This document shows, one piece after another, positions 44,749-58,869 of a DNA stretch of 64,000 nt. Origin of the DNA: Cacajao melanocephalus. Lineage: Eukaryota > Chordata > Mammalia > Primates > Pitheciidae. The position numbers and the translations under genes were made by a program. The notes beneath the pieces were generated by a model. That model saw nothing but the letters and a program-made list of their open reading frames with translations, searched no databases and had not been told where the DNA came from. The stretch is from contig CAUYLG010048102.1 in the NCBI GenBank assembly GCA_963573385.1, positions 52,864-116,863 on the forward strand, written 5' to 3'. Numbering within the stretch: position 1 is the stretch's first letter; each line of letters starts with the position of its first letter.

Positions 44749-45332
44749 TGTGCTGGCACCTGCTGGAATGTGGAGCTCTTAAACAGCCAAAAGGGCGAGA
44801 AGCTTTCTGCAACTCCTAGCTCAAACAAAGTGAGCCTGCATGGAAGGGCACAACTGAGCATGCCTTCATTACTCACTCACTCACATGCTCAAAAAAAAAA
44901 AAAAAAAAAAAAAGCAGATGCTGAAAACACATTCAGGGAGGTGTGCCGAGGTCACAGCTGTCTTCTCTACCTTTCACTCCTCATTTATGAGGTGGGAAGG
45001 ATGAACACTTCCTGAATGCCCCTTCTGTGCCAGACACATATTCTCACTTTTTCCACTCCCAGGTCCGTTCTCTGCCCTTCTCTGTGCCCTGGAAGACTCA
45101 TCCCTACACAGCAGATCACCTGGCATACGTGGTGGCTGATTCCTGATCAGAAGCTCCGGCAACAGCGTGCAGGGTGGGAGGAAAGAGAGTGCATTTCTCC
45201 CTCGCACACTCTCCAGTGTGGGCAATGTTTCCAGCCACGGCTGTGCCTTCCACTTCAGCCTCTGCTTGGCAGCCATTTCCACGGTTCAAGCCTTCAGTGG
45301 CTGCTGGCACTATTACCGTGTACCTTTATATC
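44749..45332. other. Intron between inverted arms, with A run
   Basis: A23 run at 44891-44913. The remainder is unassigned. Overlapping frames (45016-45441 plus, 44974-45282 minus) are open, but there is no domain or splice evidence. Confidence 0.45.
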
Positions 45333-46018
45333 TTGTTATGAGTTGACTGTGTCCTCCCCTGAATTCACCTGTGGAAGTTCTAATCCCCAGCACCTCAGGA
45401 TGGGACTGGATTTGGCAACAGTGTCTTTAAAAGGTAATTAAGCTAAAATGAGGTCATACAGGTGACCAGTGCCCAATTCAACTGGTCAGAAATGCTTGGC
45501 CATCCAAGTCGTCTTGTCTTTCTTGGGAGGCAAATGAGACATCATCTTCTGCAGTGAAACATCTAGCCAGATTGGTGGGGAGAGGAAAGCCCATTATTTG
45601 TAAAAAATAAATAAATAAATAAATAAAATAAAAATCTCCATGCCAACCAGCCAGTCAGCAGATCGGATTTCTGTTTAGAGAGTTGTAGTCATTTTTTTAG
45701 TAGCTGGTATACAGCCTGCGGGGCTTCACTCTCCGCCAAGAGGCTCTGCAGTGCTGTCCCAGGCTAATCCAATTGGACTGGGGTTCTTATATGAAGAAGC
45801 AATTAGAATGCAGACATGTACTGAAGGGAGATTACAGACCTAGGGAGAGGACAGCATCTATACACAAGACAAGGAGAGAAGGGTGCGCCAAAACCAAACC
45901 TGTCAACACGTTGGTCCAGACTTCTAGCTTCCAGAATCGTGAGAAAAAATAAATCTATGTTGTTCAAGCCGCCCAGTTTGTGGTATTTTGTTACGGCAGT
46001 CCTAGAAAACTAACATAT
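45333..46018 (+). mobile_element. MLT1 (MaLR) LTR, interrupted
   Basis: 45333-45470 (TGTTATGAGTTGACTGTGTC, AGGTAATTAAGCTAAAATGA, GGTCATACAGG) and 45758-46018 (TAATCCAATTGGACTGGGGT, GACTTCTAGCTTCCAGAATC, TTTGTGGTATTTTGTTACGG, AACTAACATA) are the two halves of one sense LTR. Confidence 0.88.
45478..45757 (+). repeat. Right arm of the second inverted repeat, inside MLT1
   Basis: Inserted between the two MLT1 halves. Contains an (AAAT)n stretch (45600-45640) at the point where the left arm carries its Alu. Estimated by eye at roughly three quarters identical to the left arm. Repeat family not recognised. Confidence 0.85.
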
Positions 46019-46199
46019 CTCAGGCCAGAACTGGTACCAGCTCTCAGCGTCGGCTAGTCCCTGGGTGCCCCAGCATTCCTCACTGACACCTTCAATCCTG
46101 CCCATTTGCCCCTGTATGCAGTCCCTTCATTAAAATATGTTGACTCCCCAGGGTAGATGTCTTTCTTGATGGGATCCTGACTGTTATTTCAGTGAGTCC

Positions 46200-46560
46200 T
46201 TGGAAAAGCCCCATGAAATTGGTATGTTTATGCTTATTTGTACAAACAAGGAAACTGAGGCTCAGAGAGGTCATACAGCTGGTGAGTGACAGAGCTGGGA
46301 TTTCAGCAGAGGTATTTCTGACTCTGATGACGCCGTGTGCTGGCTCTGGTAGATCTGCTGTGTGATGAATGAATGAGCCACATCCCAGAATCAGAGGCCC
46401 ATGGACTGGGCATCACTAGGTCAACTTCCTCATTTTATAGATGAGGAAACCAAGACTTCAAAGTGAGGTCAGCGGCCTGAGGTCAGGAAGCTTACGCAGT
46501 GGCAGAATTTGGGCTTGAATACAAGTCTCTTGATACCAGATTTGGTATTTTTTGCTGCGT
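46200..46560 (-). mobile_element. Two antisense MIR fragments
   Basis: 46200-46330 (AGGAAACTGAGGCTCAGAGA, GGTGAGTGACAGAGCTGGGA) and 46420-46560 (TTTTATAGATGAGGAAACCA, GCAGTGGCAGAATTTGGGC) both follow the antisense MIR core. Confidence 0.7.
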
Positions 46561-46649
46561 CTCTGACTGCGTCTCTCCAGTACACACTTTGATGACCTGG
46601 GGCAGCTGAGCACAAAGATCAAGGGTCAGGGTCCTAGCATCTACCCACA

Positions 46650-47237
<588 letters not shown>

Positions 47238-47259
47238 TGACGTGTAGGCACTGAATTCA

Positions 47260-47465
47260 CCACTCACTGCCACTCAGAGGCAGAAGACTAATGATGATGA
47301 TACTGAGAGCTAACAGTGATGGCAGTAGCTTCCCAGTACCCAGGCACTGACATGCGTATTAACTATTCCTTATAACATCCCAGAAAGATTGACTAACCAA
47401 CTAACAAGTGACAACCCAGATTCAAATCCGGGTTCACTTGTTCCAAAATCCATGCGTTTTCTAAT
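47260..47465 (-). mobile_element. MIR fragment
   Basis: Antisense order: CCAGGCACTGACATGCGTAT, TATAACATCCCAGAAAG, then ATTCAAATCCGGGTTCA near the 5' end. Confidence 0.55.
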
Positions 47466-49847
47466 ACTGATTTCTGCAGGATGATGTAAAACATTACTTA
47501 CAGGACTATGACTGTAAAACAAGACAAAACAAAACACCCACTACACAGTGCAATCTACATCTGTCTTTCAAGCCGCAGTTATTGTAGATGCCTTGTGCCA
47601 CCAAGCTGTGAGCTCCTAGAGGGCAGTGGTGTGTGTTACTGACTCCATACCCACAGCTTCCTAAAACAGTATGTAGCACACAGTAAGTCTACTCAATACA
47701 AATATAAGCTCCTGCATTAGCACTGAACTGGAGTGAGCTTCCAGAGAGATGAGACCGTAACTTGTGTCTTCTGGATCTCAACAAGCAGAGTCCTAGTGCA
47801 GAAGAGGGGCTAAAAACTTCCACTTCTGTTTACATCAGTAATTGTCATCCTGAAGGACTCAGCAGTTAATGTCAAGGGAACATTTTAATGGGAGGAACAG
47901 GGAGCAGTGTCTCCTTATTTCCCAGCACAACCACAGTTCCACAGGAGGCTTTGTACTTGGCCATGGGCTGGCTCTGTAGCGTTCTCAACACCTGGAAGTC
48001 TGAGGCCTAGGTTAATTCTAGATCTGCTGCTTGTTTTCTGTATTACCTGGGCTGTACTACCTCATTTCTGTAAACTTCTCTTTCCTAGTCTGCAAAATAG
48101 TTATGACAATGATACGTTTTTCGTTACACCAGTATCTTCTGCAGGTCTCTTATGGACCAGAACCCATCTGAAAATAGAAATCCTTATCCCTGAGAAGCCT
48201 ACATGCTAACAGAAAAGGGATAAACAAGTAAGTAGGTTCAACATAGTCTATTGTATGCTAAGAATAAAGCAGGGAGGGGGGATAAGGAGAGCTCAGCTGG
48301 GAGACGTGGTGAAATTTTAAATGAGTGGTCAGAGAAGGCTTTTCCGAGAAGGTGATACTTAAGACAAGATCTGCAGGAGGCAAGGCAGCATGCCTTGCTG
48401 GTAAGAAGGAGGAACTCAGGCAGACCTAGCCATAAGTACAAAGGTCCTTAAACCAGCTGATAAACTGGAGAAACAGCAAGGAGTGCCTGCCTCCTAGGCT
48501 GTTGTGAAACCTAAATAACAATCCATTTGCAATGCCACATTCATGACCAATGCTCAGTCAATGTTAGCTAGGACTATTGACATTATTCCCGGGGGCACAT
48601 AAAGGCCCCCTACCTATGAAAAAGTGGCTCTAGCAGCCATAAGGCCATGGTAATCCTTGTCTGAATGTGTTCTCACAAACAAACCCTATCTACTCTTTGC
48701 CAGCCTGACTTGGGCAAACCCACAGGCTGTCCTGCTCACGAGGGAGGATTTCCTACAAATTAGATCAGTGAGGTGTGCATTTAGTGCTGGGAATTAAGAA
48801 GGGAGAACTAAATCCAGCTTTCTTGTGTCAATCGTTTAAACAGAACGTGTGAAATTACCCTGGCTCAAGCTTTCAGGCAAGAGTGATACATGTACTTTCC
48901 TTGATCACTTTTCCAGTATTCAATAACCCCAAAGTAAGGAGGGAGGGGGGCTGGAGCCAAACTGCATGATTCTTTGCAGGATCTATTGAGTGCAGGGTGA
49001 ACTTTCTCCCTAGCAAGGAATTTTACTTCTGTTCAGTGCAGGAAAGGAAAGTACGGTGAAAGCTATACCTGAGCAATTATCCAGGGTAATTTGTAGTCAT
49101 TGTGGCCACAAAAGAGGCTCCCAGTTGGAAGGACTCTGCACTCTGCATTGGGTAGGGGGGATCAGGAGCATAAAGGAGCTTGCTGTCCTCCTCTCGCTGG
49201 CTTGTAAGGGCATGGGGCCAACCTAAGCTCTGAGACCTTTATTTTTATCTTTGTTTGTTTATTTCTTTGTAGGGAGAAAGATCACCTTCATTCTATAGAT
49301 CGTTAAAAGGACAATGCAGTTGTGTCCCTCATGCCCCTTATTACGGAGTTACTGAATAAGCTAGTGAATATTAGATCCCTTGAAAACCAATTATGGATTC
49401 TTTAAAATTCCAGAATTCTGAGCTCCAATTCAGCTAAGTATAGAAGCAAATTGCATTTGCTTTTTCTTCCTCATTTCTCCATTTTCTCTCTACTTTCTCT
49501 TCTTCTTCTTCCCAGTCTTCTCTTCAGAAGCCTTCCAGGACTCTGCTGGCAGAGCTGGCCACCCGCCTTTGTACCTCCTCTCCACCCAGACGCAGTTTGG
49601 TCACGACACTGACCTCCTTGCCCAGCAGTTGTTCATTTACAGGAATCCCCCACTAGATCCTGAACTCTGTAGGACATGGCTGATGTCATCTCTCTATGCC
49701 AGGACCTACCAGAGGCATAGCAGACAAACTCAGAGAATGTTTAGGAATGAGCTGGTGAATGGATGAATGAGTCTGGAAGTAAGATGGAGGTCCCGTGCAG
49801 TGATGGTTAACAGGGGCTCAATTAACATCTGCAAAATGACTACCTGT
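47466..49847. other. Intron with MIR and ancient repeat traces, no gene
   Basis: 47985-48115 is a sense MIR trace (CTAGATCTGCTGCTTG, CTAGTCTGCAAAATAGTTAT). 48190-48440 is the same ancient dispersed repeat type as 36.06-36.25 kb (GTCAGAGAAGGCTTTTCCGA, GAAGGTGATACTTAAGAC). 48450-49847 holds nothing recognised, and no exon-like frame was seen anywhere in this stretch. Confidence 0.5.
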
Positions 49848-50521
49848 AAAAAATCAGGAGACAACAGATGCTGGAGAGGATGTGGAGAAATAGGAACACT
49901 TTTACACTTCTGGCGGGAGTGTAAATAATTTCAACCATCGTGGAAGACAGTGTGGCGATTCCTCAAGGATCTAGAACTACAAATACCATTTGACCAAGCA
50001 ATCTCATTACAGGGCATATACCCAAAGGATCATAAATCGTTCTATTATAAAGACACATGCACATGTATGTTTATTGCAGCACTGTTCACAACAGCAAAGA
50101 CTTAAAACCAATCCAAATGCCCATCAATGATAGACTGGATAAAGCAAATGTGGCACATATACACCAGGGAATACTATGCAGCCATAAAAAATAATGAGGT
50201 CATGTCCTTTGCAGGAACGTGGATGAAGCTGGAAACCATTATCCTCAGAAAACTAACACAAGAACACAAAACTGAACACCGCATGTCCTCACTCATTAAG
50301 TGAGAGTAGAACAATGAGAACACACGGACACAGAGAGGGGAACATCACACACTGGGGCTTGAAGCGGGGGCGGTGCTAAGAGAGGGATAACATTAGGAGA
50401 AATACCTAATGTAGGTGACGGGGTGATGGATGCAGCAAACCACCACGGCACGTGTTAACCATGCAACAAACCTGCACGTTCTGCACATGTACCCCAGAAC
50501 TTAAAGTATTTTTTAAAAAAA
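49848..50521 (+). mobile_element. Primate L1 3' end
   Basis: Sense L1PA-like: ATCAGGAGACAACAGATGCT, TGGAAGACAGTGTGGCGATT, GGATGAAGCTGGAAACCATT, CATGCAACAAACCTGCACGT, ending GAACTTAAAGTATT with an A tail. 5' truncated within ORF2. Carries frame-breaking differences. Confidence 0.95.
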
Positions 50522-50784
50522 GTGTTGTGACACACATCAATAGACTGATTAAAAACAAGGATCCCAGTGACTCTATAGAGGAGATAGTTTACCCTGGATG
50601 AATGAAGATTGGGTGGGGGCCTACCTAGCCCCTCTGCCCTCATCTTTCGCCAAAACACGCAGTCAAAACCCACCTTCTGTTAAGTGACTACCCATCTCCA
50701 CTCATGGCAAGAGATGTCAAAAACTTTGCCGTCAGGAAGTTTTCTCTAGCTAACTCCTCAGCCCATTTGCTATTTCTGGGCCAC
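50522..50784. other. Intron, nothing recognised
   Basis: Short unassigned spacer. Confidence 0.45.
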
Positions 50785-50935
50785 TGCAGAGGTGCTGGAA
50801 AGAGCTTGGTCTAGGAGTCGGACAGACCTGGATCTGAATCTGGTCTCGAACACTTCCTGGCTGTGTGACACTGGGACAGTCACCTAAACTTTCTGTGTCT
50901 CTGTTCTTACCTTTGTAATGAGAGTAACAGTACAG
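50785..50935 (+). mobile_element. MIR SINE
   Basis: Sense MIR: TCGGACAGACCTGGATCTGA, ACTTCCTGGCTGTGTGACAC, AACTTTCTGTGTCTCTG. Confidence 0.85.
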
Positions 50936-52449
50936 TCCTTTCTCCAAAGGTAGGTTTCCATTAGGGGATATCCTACTCTGGGCAGGATGATTTCTCCGGA
51001 TCTTGTCCTCTAACTCAAGCTTTTTAACTTTAGACATACAAAGATTTTGAATGTAGCTGTTGGTGGTAATTTCCAAAGAAGGAGGAAACAGGGGAGTAAG
51101 GCAAAGTGGTAAGTGATGCTGCAGCAGTCCTCCTTCCCAGGCTCCACATTCCAGAGTCCTCTGGACTATCCTACGCTGCATGCTAGAAGGAGCCATAAGG
51201 GGTAGTGAGATGAAGCTGGTCTATCTCTGAGAAATACAGGATGATTAACAAAGGCTACCAAGAGTCTTATTTTGTCCTAGCCATCTGAGTCACAGTTGGA
51301 ACACCGACTGAATTAGGAATCATACGAACATTTGGTGAGAGAACCAGAAAGGAGGGATAGGTGGGGAAACGCCTCTTAGAATGCATATGAAGCAAAGTAA
51401 AGCACATTAATAAACAGCTAATTGAAATGCAAGGAGGTGGCTCTGTAAAGTTACTACTGAATGAAGAATGATGCATAGAAATTCATTGTGTAACACTTCA
51501 TATAGCTGCTGTTCAAAAGCTCATGGATATTTTCAGCCAGGTGCCATCTTTGCCAGTGTGTTACAGAACAAAATGCAAATTCCATATTGCCATCTCCTGG
51601 CCCAAGAAGCTCTAGCCTAGCTCCCCAGTCTCAACTCAAGTTCCTCCTTCCATTCTGCCACCTGTCAGCTCCTCAACAGGCCAAGCTGGAGCCCACATCA
51701 GGGCCGCTGCAATCTTGTTCCCTGGCCAAGTGCAGGGCTGGCTTCAGGACACCCTTCAGATCTCGGCCACCTCCTCACAGACGGCTATCCCTGTTGTCAT
51801 TCATCACACAATCCTGGTTAATTTCTTTGGGGAGTAATAAACACTACTGCATGTAATTTCTTTCTTCCCTCTTCTGTTTTTAGGTGGGGAGTGAAGATTT
51901 CAACAGACCCCATACTTAAAGCACTACAAGGGTAATAACCTTCTGCTTTATACACAGCATGCTCCACGTTCCAATCTTGACTGCTGCTGACCAACAGTGA
52001 GATTTTGAATAAACGTTGTAACGTTCCTTACAAATGATGTAGTGGGCATTCAGTGAGAGACAGCATGAGAAGCACTTAGCACAGGACCTGGTGCAGAGTA
52101 AATGCTGAATGAAAAGTCAGTTGTGATTTTAGTACAACATTGGCCCCTTACTATGTGTAAATTCCATCCTCGCTCTCTGTGAAGACGGACAGTCCTTGTT
52201 TATTAATCTGTGGTTACATTAACCCATTAGATTAAATGAAGACCATTAAAAATCAGAGTCAGGAATCTTTGGAAAGCTGAACAATTGCAATGGGAATGCA
52301 CTGCCAGTTCCCTTAACACATACATTTCCTCAATCGTATCATCCAGTAAGTACAGGGTCAATCCCAAGAACTTGGAAACCAGAAATAAACCTTCCCCTAT
52401 TTATCAGGGTTTTCTAATATGAGTGATTCCATCTTGATCCTGACAATTT
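50936..52449. other. Intron, MIR trace near 52.0 kb
   Basis: 52000-52115 has the distal sense MIR wording (GAAGCACTTAGCACAGGACC, TGGTGCAGAGTAAATGCTGA). A 148-codon minus-strand frame (50750-51196) overlaps the MIR and has no domain or splice support. Confidence 0.45.
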
Positions 52450-52630
52450 TCACACAGACACAGACAAAATAAAAACGAATGCTGTGGCTGTGAGCCCATG
52501 AAACTTTATTAACGACACTGCAATTAGAATTTCGTACGATTTTCATGTGTCACAAAATATACTTGTCTTTTTTTTCTCCACTATCTGAAAATGTAAAAAC
52601 CCAGCTTGAGGACATATAAAAATGGGCAGG
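52450..52630. mobile_element. hAT-Charlie (MER1-type) DNA transposon fragment
   Basis: CCATGAAACTTTATTAACGA, AATTAGAATTTCGTACGATT, TTTTCATGTGTCACAAAATA and AAATGTAAAAACCCAGCTTG follow a MER1/Charlie3-like element. Both tips are missing. Confidence 0.55.
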
Positions 52631-53916
52631 TGGTCAACTCCTGCTGTCAATAATTAAACATTCAATAGAAAGATACTAAATAGACTTTGAAAAGGGTTAA
52701 AAAAGAAAACAAATGTTTCCTCAGTGTATCTGCCCGGCCAGTCCAAATTAATCCTGGTTTGTTGATGACAAGGGCTGTGTTTTCTATGTCTTTTCTTGCC
52801 TCCCTTGAGCCTCACTAGAGGTGAGCCTATTTGCACTGAGATGGGAGAGAACTCTGTGCTTCATAAACGTTGGCTCAATAAGCAAAGCAGAACGATGCCT
52901 GCTGAGATGGGTTATTTCTCTTGGATAATTGTCTTCGTGGAGATTCCCTTCACTTGGAGCAGTCCCATAGGGCTCTGCCAACCAATTCAGTGCCCTGTGT
53001 GCCATTGTGATTCAAATACATCTGACCTGCTATGGTGAAATGTCAAATATGCAATAAAGGAGATGCTGCAGGCAAGGACTCAGGGGCATGAGAGGGGTTG
53101 TTGAAGCATAATGGGGGATGACAGGGAATAGCTTACAGTGAGAACGAAGGGGGAGGAGGCTGGTCTCTTTCTCTATGTGATGTCACTGGCAGTTCAAGCT
53201 GGGTTTTGTCAGCGACCAGGGGAAAGTGTAGGATAGCAGGTCAGGATCCTGGCAGCAATAGGGATGAAAATAAGCCACTGGTGGAACATCACTGACTGTC
53301 CCCTCTCCCTGTTGTCTAAGGGCTTTCTCCATCAGGGCACTTATGCATCCAAATGGCTCGTGTCTGTAGGTCTTCCTCGACAGTTAGCAGTCTGAGGCCA
53401 GGATTCTTTTTTTCTACTGAAGCATCTCCAGAGCCCAGCATGGGGTCTGACATTACGCACAGTTAATAATAACAAAAAAAATCTTGGTTGAATGGCTGTC
53501 CACAATTTCAAGCAGCTATGGAGTCTAGGAGTCCAGTGATGGTTAGAAAAAGTGTGTAGGAGTGAAGAGGGAAAGAAGGTACACACGGCGGCTAAGGTAG
53601 AAATGGTGTCTTAATAATGCAGGCTTTGAAAAGAAACAAGGACATGCCTGTCCAGTATATAGGGATCACCTGCTTGGTTTTAGAAACTACTGAAGGAGTC
53701 ATCTCACCCTAGAGGTTCTAATTTAAGTGGTTTGAGGTAAGCCCTGGATGGCAGGATTATTTCAAATCTCCCAGGTAATTCCAACATGCAGCCATGATTG
53801 TGAGTACTACTGTAAATTTAGTAGAGAGCACAATGTTCTCACGAAGGTCCACAGCCTCTAACCCTATAGACTTGGGGGGTGGCCACAAAAAAACCCCAGA
53901 GCTAAGTAACTGCTTG
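52631..53916. other. Intron, nothing recognised
   Basis: No exon-like frame, RNA gene or confidently named repeat. Confidence 0.45.
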
Positions 53917-54344
53917 CTATGGTGTGGCTGTATCCACAGCCAAATCTCATCTTGAACTGTAATCCCCATAATCCCTACATGCCTAGGGAGCGATATGGTG
54001 GGAGGTGACTGGATCACGGCACGGCAGGGTGGGGGATGAGTGGCTGGGGGGAAGTTTCCTCTATGCTGTTCTCATGACAGTGAGTGAGTTCTCACGAGAT
54101 GTGATGGTTTTATAAGGGGCTCTTCCCCCTTCAATGCTCACTCTTCTTTCTCTTGCCATGTGAAGAAAGTACTTGCTTCCCCTTCACCTCCCACCATGAT
54201 TGTAAGTTTCCTGAGACCTCCCTAGCCATGTGGAACTGTGAGTCAATGAAACCTCTTCCCTTTATAAAGGAAAGGACAACTAATACCCGGTCTCAGGTAT
54301 TTTTTTTTTAACAGCAGTGTGAGAATGGACTCATACACTGCTCT
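53917..54344 (+). mobile_element. MaLR LTR (MST group)
   Basis: Sense LTR from TGGTGTGGCTGTATCCACAG to GAGAATGGACTCATACA. Contains TGATGGTTTTATAAGGGGCT and CCACCATGATTGTAAGTTTC. The terminal part has an expanded T run (TATTTTTTTTTTAACAGCAG). Confidence 0.92.
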
Positions 54345-55224
54345 GCCAACCACTCTCAAGCGCTAAAGGCCCAAGAGGAGATTGGAAGGTAGGCTTCAGC
54401 ACTGGGCTCTGACATTTACCGGCTCTGCTACTTGCGAAATGAGTGAACCTTGGATGAGCCTCCATCAGGTCCCTCCGTAGAATGGGAATTACATGAGCTA
54501 GTGCACTTGAAAGCATGAGTCAAATCTATGCAATTAGTACTGTGAACTTGAGAGGTCCCAAAGAAACCAAGTGCCTCTTCCCATCACAAATTGTCTTCAG
54601 GAAACCACGTGCTGAATGACAGCCAGATTATTTTCCTTATGTCAGAAAGATTTAGGATCATATCCTTCTTTCCCTTCTGCTGCAAACTGAACCATACAGG
54701 TGACTGGGTGTTTGGGTCATAAATCTTGTTAGCTCTTGCAATGCTAAGCACCTGAGTGAGTGACAGAGAAAACCCCTGACCTTGCATGGGTCAGCACAGT
54801 GAGGCACACTCATTTTTAGAAATGGCCACCCCTGTTACTACTAAGCCAGGTTCATTCACTTAACCTGGAATGTTGGAGCCAGACAGAGTTAGCCACAGCA
54901 AAGAAACATCTCTGTTTCACTTGGCCATTGGCCAACTTCAGAGGCCTGGGCCTTTTAGTCAGAGATCATCTGCCTATACTGAAAAAGCTCAAGTTGGGTT
55001 CCGACTAAGTAGCTACTTGGCAAAATATTGATTCTTTGCAAATACACAAACTGTATGCCTAACACAGAAAACAAACAAGCAAAACGCATGCATACATAAA
55101 CACGCACACATCTGTTTAATTTAAAATTTTATCTCGACTGTAAACGGACACATTTGGCAAATTTAAATTTTGATCTATCAGAATTTAAAATATCCATAAC
55201 ATTTAATATGGCAGTACCACAACA
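54345..55224. other. Intron, MIR trace
   Basis: 54385-54540 has sense MIR wording (TTCAGCACTGGGCTCTGACA, ACCGGCTCTGCTACTTGCG). The rest is unassigned. Confidence 0.45.
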
Positions 55225-55590
55225 GCTTAGAAGCTACTGTGTACCAATATTTGCATGAGCAAACAAACACGGATAATGAGAATTTATGTATGGTATTGTT
55301 TATAACTGAGAGGAAAACCTAGGGACAGCTAAAACACCAACTCATAGGAAATGGAATAAACAAATTACAGTACATCCATCAAATGGCAAAACTACGCAGT
55401 TGTTAACAAGAAGAAAATACACCACTGTGTACTAATGTAGAAAATATCCAATATTTTAAACAAGTCTATTCAAAAGGAATATGCATATATAGAGAGAAGC
55501 AGATAATTACACATGTAGAAAGCAAAAGTCAAGATTGCAAACTGTCAACAGTACTTACTTTCAGGGAATGTGAAAGATATATATTATTAT
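55225..55590 (+). mobile_element. L1M ORF2-end fragment
   Basis: Sense L1 order: TATTGTTTATAACTGAGAGG, GGAATAAACAAATTACAGTA, CATCCATCAAATGG, CTGTGTACTAATGTAG. Old and strongly diverged. Confidence 0.65.
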
Positions 55591-56732
<1,142 letters not shown>

Positions 56733-57290
56733 GTCACAGATGGCAGGATTTCCTTCTTTTTAAGGCTGAATAATATTCCACTGTGTGAATATACCACATT
56801 TTCTTTACTCCTTTTTCTACTAATGGACGTGTGGTTTGTTACTATATCTTGCCTACTGTGAATAATGCTGGCATAAACATGGGGGTACAGATATTGCTTT
56901 GAAACTCTAATCTCAATTCTTGTGGATATATACCCAGGAGTGGGATTGCTGGATCATATGGTCATTCTATTTTTAATTTTTGGAGGAACTTCTATACTGT
57001 TTTCCATAGTGGCTATATCATTCTGTAATACATTCCCAACAAAAGTGTACAAAGGGTTCCATTATGCCAAGTGAAATGAGCCATCCACAGAAGTACAAAT
57101 ACTGCATGATTCCACTCATGTGACATACTTTAAATGGTCAAACAAATAGAGCCAAAAAATAGAATGGTGATTGCCATGGACTGGGGGAAGGGAGAAATGA
57201 ATTCTTTCTCAACGGATAAAAGTCTCCGTTATAGGAAATAAATTCTGGAAATCTGCTATAGTTAACAATAATAGCAACAACAATAAAAGG
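56733..57290 (+). mobile_element. L1MA-type insertion with 5' inversion
   Basis: 56733-57060 is antisense ORF2 end (CTGAATAATATTCCACTGTG, CCAGGAGTGGGATTGCTGGA). From 57061 the element is sense 3' UTR (ATTATGCCAAGTGAAATGAG, GCATGATTCCACTCATGTGA, AGTTAACAATAATAGC). The two pieces are adjacent in L1 but head the wrong way, as in twin-primed insertions. Confidence 0.85.
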
Positions 57291-57529
57291 GTGTGTGCCA
57301 CAGGTCTCGGGGAGAAAATGTTGAGGGCTGCAGCAATGAGAAATGGCTGAAGATAAGCTGAGAGCAAGTGGGCAGGAAGAAGCAAACAAAGGGGTTAACT
57401 AGGATTGGCAACTCATGTTCAGATGCTACGAAAATGCACCTGCCGATAATGCCATAGCTCTATGGCATCTGTACCCTTTTATCTTATCAGCAATATCATG
57501 AAGGATATTGATTCCACTTCCAGGCATTT

Positions 57530-57887
57530 GCTCTGCTCTAAGTGTCTGTGTCCCCTCAAAATCCCTAGGTTGAAATCCTAATCTCTAAGAGGACAGTATT
57601 AGGGAGTTGGCGTCTTTAGGAGGTGATTAGGTCATGAGTGTGGAGTCCGCAAGAATGCGGTCTGTGCCTGTATAAGAGAGACCCCAGAGAGCTAGTTCAT
57701 CCCTTTCACCTTGTGAAGGCAGTTAGAAGGTATCATCTATCAACCAGAAAGTGACCCCTTACCAGACACCAAATCTGCCTTGATTTTGGACTTCCCAGCC
57801 TCCAGAAGTGTGAGAAATAAATTTATGTCGTTTATAAGCCACCTGGTTAATGTGACTTTGTTATAGCAGCCAGAATGGACTATGACA
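57530..57887 (+). mobile_element. MLT1-type (MaLR) LTR
   Basis: Sense LTR: CTGTGTCCCCTCAAAATCCC, TCTTTAGGAGGTGATTAGGT, GCCTCCAGAAGTGTGAGAAA, ending CAGAATGGACTATGACA. Confidence 0.85.
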
Positions 57888-58869
57888 GTATTATTTGTTT
57901 AATTTCAAAGGAGAGGATCCCGGGGTGTGGAGAGGTGGTTTCAGGTCTGGATGCATGAGTACTAAAAGGCAAGGCAGGAGGAGCACCCAGCATCCTGCAG
58001 CCCAGCTGAACAGAGGCAGATGCTCCAGTTCATCCCAGACAACTGCAGGGAAGTCCAGCTCGGGTAGAGCAGTTTTGTTTTTGTTTTGTTTTTGCTTTCA
58101 TTTCCTTCTATTCAGCATGCAGCAACTCTGTGATGTAATTAGCAAAGAGAGAGAAACCCAAGAGGTGTTGATGCCAGAGCTAACCTGGAAATAGAATCAT
58201 TTATAAGAAAAATAGCTCAGGAGAAAAGGTCTCAGAGTGAGAGAAGTTAGGGAAACAGATTCCTTGCACTTCAGGCCAGATGCTGGAAGCCTTACGTGGT
58301 ATACACATTCTCTCCTATGAGGCCGGTGCTCCAGGAAGGGAGGAAGCCATGGTAGAGTAACTCTTCTAGAACGGTGGTTTTTGCTCAGGAGGGCAAGTGA
58401 TGGGAAATCTTGCCATCTTTTCAGGATGCAGCTGGGAAAACTCTCTAGCTGCTCAGTTTAATTAGAGCACCCCCCAAGTCTCACAGGAGGGGGCTCTCGC
58501 TTGGCTGCCTTGCTAGGGTACTTCAGAGAATGTAGTGAGGCTGAAGGCAATGTGGTGACTTCACCGCCCTGGGCCTGTGGATGGGAGCTTTTGCGTATGT
58601 TTAAACAGGCTGCAGCCACAGCCCTGAGAGATGAATGCTTGGCTCAGGGTCAAGACATAAAGGGAGACAATCAAGAGGAAAGAAGATGATGGGTGAGGGC
58701 GGTATCTGCTGAGGCCCAGGCAGGAAACTGTATCGTTTAAGAACCTTCTAGCTTGCTGGATAAGGCGGAACTGCCTGGTTAGCATTCAGACTTTAGACCT
58801 CCCTGACTCCCAGCCTCCATCCTGCAGGAGCCTCCTGTCCCACACTCTCTGAGGCTGTACCATGAGTCT
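57888..58869. other. Intron, nothing recognised
   Basis: Unassigned, with moderate GC in places. No exon-like frame or RNA gene seen. Confidence 0.45.

Noticed and set aside
44580..44876. Minus-strand frame partly shared with the inverted copy at 45.5 kb
   Set aside because: The similarity is explained by the inverted repeat, and one end is Alu. No evidence of coding, so it is mentioned only as part of the repeat finding.
45016..45441. 141-codon plus-strand open frame
   Set aside because: Its last third is MLT1 LTR and the rest has no domain. An overlapping open frame on the opposite strand suggests composition rather than coding.
50750..51196. 148-codon minus-strand frame
   Set aside because: Overlaps a MIR. 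No domain or splice support.
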